Assembly (NCBI GenBank): GCA_905235615.1
Contig: CAJOMB010000008.1
Coordinates: forward strand, 1,965 to 27,214
From: an uncultured Bacteroidales bacterium
GTDB lineage: Bacteria; Bacteroidota; Bacteroidia; Bacteroidales; UBA932
Length of the DNA: 25,250 nucleotides
Direction: 5' to 3'
The notes under the pieces were generated by a model. The model worked only from the letters and a program-made list of their open reading frames with translations. It was not told where the DNA came from and searched no databases. The position numbers and the translations under genes are program-made. Each line of letters starts with the position of its first letter. Positions within the stretch are counted from its first letter, which is position 1. This document shows positions 23,551 through 25,250 of the stretch, piece after piece.

Positions 23551-24368
23551 TGAAAAGAACAACCAGCATCCTCCTTTCCCTCCTTCTGAGCCTCAGCCTG
23601 ATGGCCCAGGGGCAGGTGAGCACCCGGAAATACCGTCTTTCCGACTTTTCGGACAAAATGACCAAGGTGGTCATGAGCGGGGACGCCGTCCTGTGCAACG
23701 CCTTGAAACAGGAGGTGGTGAACGTCTGGACTTCCACCACCTTCGAGTTCTGCTCCCTGGAACAGTTCGAGAAACTCAAGACCAGCGATAAATACTATTT
23801 CCTCATCCCCGTGGAAAGCGAGGGACTCATGCTCCTAACCCTGGTCAAGGGAGGCCCGCAGGCCCAAAAAGGCATCTCGGACATGCACGAGGTCATCACC
23901 CTGCCCGTTTCATCGGCCTTGGGAACCTCTTCACGCGATTTGGTCTATCTGGGAGGCATCGTCCAGGCCATCCAGGATTTCACCCTGGCGGCCATGAAGT
24001 CCGAAAAGGCGGCCTACCTGATGGGCGCCTGGTTCAACACACGCGGCAAGGTAAAAGGGAAGGAAGTGTATGTGGCGCAGGAAGACCTTTCATCGGCCAT
24101 GAAGGAAAAAGACCTCCAGAAACTCTCGAAGAACCCTTCCCTGCACATCTTGCCGGCTCAACAGGCCGATGAGCGATACCAGGATTTCACCCCCGATGCG
24201 CTGGTGGGCTATGTCGTCGCCCCCGCCCTTCCGGAAGCCGGGCAGCTTTGCTACAAGCTCTTTTTTGAGGCCGATACCCACCGTCTGTGCCGCCTCGAAA
24301 AGGAGAAAATCACGGATAACAAGGGAGAGGGTTTCCTGCTCTCCGACCTGGCCGGATTGGGAAAATGA
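23547..24368 (+). CDS. secreted protein of unknown function
   Basis: I do not recognise this 273-residue protein. It has a signal peptide (MMKRTTSILLSLLLSLSLMAQGQ, cleavage near 21-23) and no further membrane helix, so it should be periplasmic or surface-associated. The mature part is mixed alpha/beta: YYFLIPVESEGLMLLTLVKGG near 80-100 looks like adjacent strands, and SRDLVYLGGIVQAIQDFTLAA near 130-150 is a helix. No known motif, repeat or catalytic pattern was found. Start and stop overlap both neighbours as ATGA, tying it to the TonB-like protein upstream and the M16 peptidase downstream. The context suggests an envelope function, but nothing more can be said. Confidence 0.8.
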   Translation: MMKRTTSILLSLLLSLSLMAQGQVSTRKYRLSDFSDKMTKVVMSGDAVLCNALKQEVVNVWTSTTFEFCSLEQFEKLKTSDKYYFLIPVESEGLMLLTLVKGGPQAQKGISDMHEVITLPVSSALGTSSRDLVYLGGIVQAIQDFTLAAMKSEKAAYLMGAWFNTRGKVKGKEVYVAQEDLSSAMKEKDLQKLSKNPSLHILPAQQADERYQDFTPDALVGYVVAPALPEAGQLCYKLFFEADTHRLCRLEKEKITDNKGEGFLLSDLAGLGK

Positions 24369-25250
24369 TTACCGGAACAACGCCTGAAGGACTTCGCTAC
24401 GCCGTGCGCCAAAGCGGTCGCTCGGTAGCGTACTGTGCCCTCACCATCGGAGCCGGAACCCGCGACGAAGCCCCCTACCCCGCCGGTATCGCCCATTTTG
24501 TGGAGCATACCCTCTTCCGGGGGACCCGCCGCAAAAGCGCTTCCGTCATCTCCTCTTATCTGGACAAACTGGGAGGGGAGCTGAACGCCTATACCACCAA
24601 GGAAGAGATTGTCCTGCACGCTACCGTCCTCAAGGAGGACATTCAAAGGGCCGCCCGCCTGCTTTTTGAACTGGCCACGGAGCCCACGTTCCCGGACCGG
24701 GAGGTAGAGACGGAACGGGGCGTGGTGCTGGATGAAATCATCTCCTACAAGGACAACCCGGCCGAGGATGTGTACGACCGCTTCGAGAGCCTGCTCTTTG
24801 CGGGAAGCCCGCTTCAGACACCCATTCTGGGGACCGCCGCCTCGGTAAAGAAAATCACCCCCGACATGCTCAGAAGCTTCGTGGCCCAAAAGTTCGTCCC
24901 GGAAAAAATGGTCTTCACCACAGTGGCCGATCTGCCGGAAGCCAAACTGGAGAAAATGGTTCTCAAACTTACGGAAAATGCCTTTTCACAAAGTCATAGA
25001 TAAGCGTCACCATGAGGTGAATGCCGTGCTGGGATGCCCGGCGCCGTCGCTCTTTGAGATGCCGGAGCGTTTAGTGTGCGCCATGCTGGCCAATATCCTG
25101 GGCGGACCGGCCTCCAACTCCCTTCTCAACGCTCAGCTGCGGGAGAAAAACGGATGGGTATATGGTATCGAGTGTTCCTATACCCAATATGCCGATACCG
25201 GCGTTCTGGCCATCAGCTTCGGCTGCGACAAACCCAACCTGGACGCCTGC
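24365..25250 (+). CDS. M16 family zinc peptidase, frameshifted and cut by window edge
   Basis: The N-terminal half carries the inverted zinc motif HFVEH (H44, E47, H48). A distal glutamate lies in ERGVVLDEI, with E124 at the right spacing, so this is the active half of an M16 peptidase. The first frame stops at 25001-25003 (TAA). The family sequence continues one frame over, PFHKVIDKRHHEVNAVLG and then LANILGGPASNSLLNAQLRE, to the end of the window. The switch lies at the run of four A at 24975-24978; one A too many explains it, which looks like a homopolymer error. The start overlaps the upstream stop as ATGA. There is no signal peptide, as in cytoplasmic M16 proteins. Confidence 0.9.

Noticed and set aside
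1..25250. CRISPR arrays, insertion sequences, tRNA or rRNA genes
   Set aside because: No regularly spaced repeats, transposase or terminal inverted repeats, cloverleaf or rRNA signature sequence was noticed on reading both strands.

Overview
This window looks like chromosomal DNA from a GC-rich member of Bacteroidales (Bacteroidota). Several independent signs agree. Promoters match the Bacteroidota pattern (TTTG, about 20 bp, TAnnTTTG). There is almost no Shine-Dalgarno signal. The gene families are typical of the group: a Porin_10-type putative porin, an ExbB with a signal peptide followed by two ExbD proteins, a 467-residue AsnRS, and an M13 lipoprotein with a relaxed lipobox. I cannot name a genus. 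No mobile element, CRISPR array, rRNA or tRNA was seen, and most of the window is compact housekeeping and cell-envelope sequence.

Left part (1-5404, + strand): an envelope-stress-like cassette (PspC-domain protein cut by the window edge, PadR regulator, second PspC-domain protein), then a large putative outer-membrane porin and a periplasmic lytic transglycosylase. Next, on the - strand, an FtsX-type permease (5401-6525) lies downstream of an M13 zinc metallopeptidase (6519-8531). A short divergent promoter region leads to a + strand pair of membrane proteins (YczE/DUF6198-like and a BASS-type transporter, 8608-10228). That pair converges on a - strand NUDIX hydrolase (10225-10836).

Middle part (10876-17626, all +): an SRPBCC-fold protein, a NOL1/NOP2/Sun-type RNA m5C methyltransferase whose start codon lies in a dispersed repeat, a secreted TPR protein, QueA, DprA, a TatD-family nuclease and a type I asparaginase. 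Between queA and dprA lies a perfect 13-bp hairpin with a competing 12-bp pairing.

Right part (17727-25250, all +): a Ton-type motor operon (ExbB, unrecognised four-helix membrane protein, ExbD, ExbD) closed by a strong terminator. After a 245-bp AT-rich gap come a small LuxR-like HTH protein, asnS, udk, a TonB-C-like protein, an unrecognised secreted protein and an M16 peptidase that runs off the window. asnS and the M16 gene each carry one single-base frameshift. Both are easily explained as consensus errors, but they need checking.

The most distinctive features are architectural. Both convergent gene pairs overlap through the same 4-base CTAA stop-codon element. Both divergent pairs have overlapping promoters. 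Several genes have a -7 box only 4-6 nt from the start codon, suggesting leaderless mRNAs. Five gene junctions use the ATGA stop/start overlap. I did not find clear evidence of a wholly new defence or mobile system. The best candidate for an undescribed component is the four-helix protein inside the ExbB/ExbD operon.
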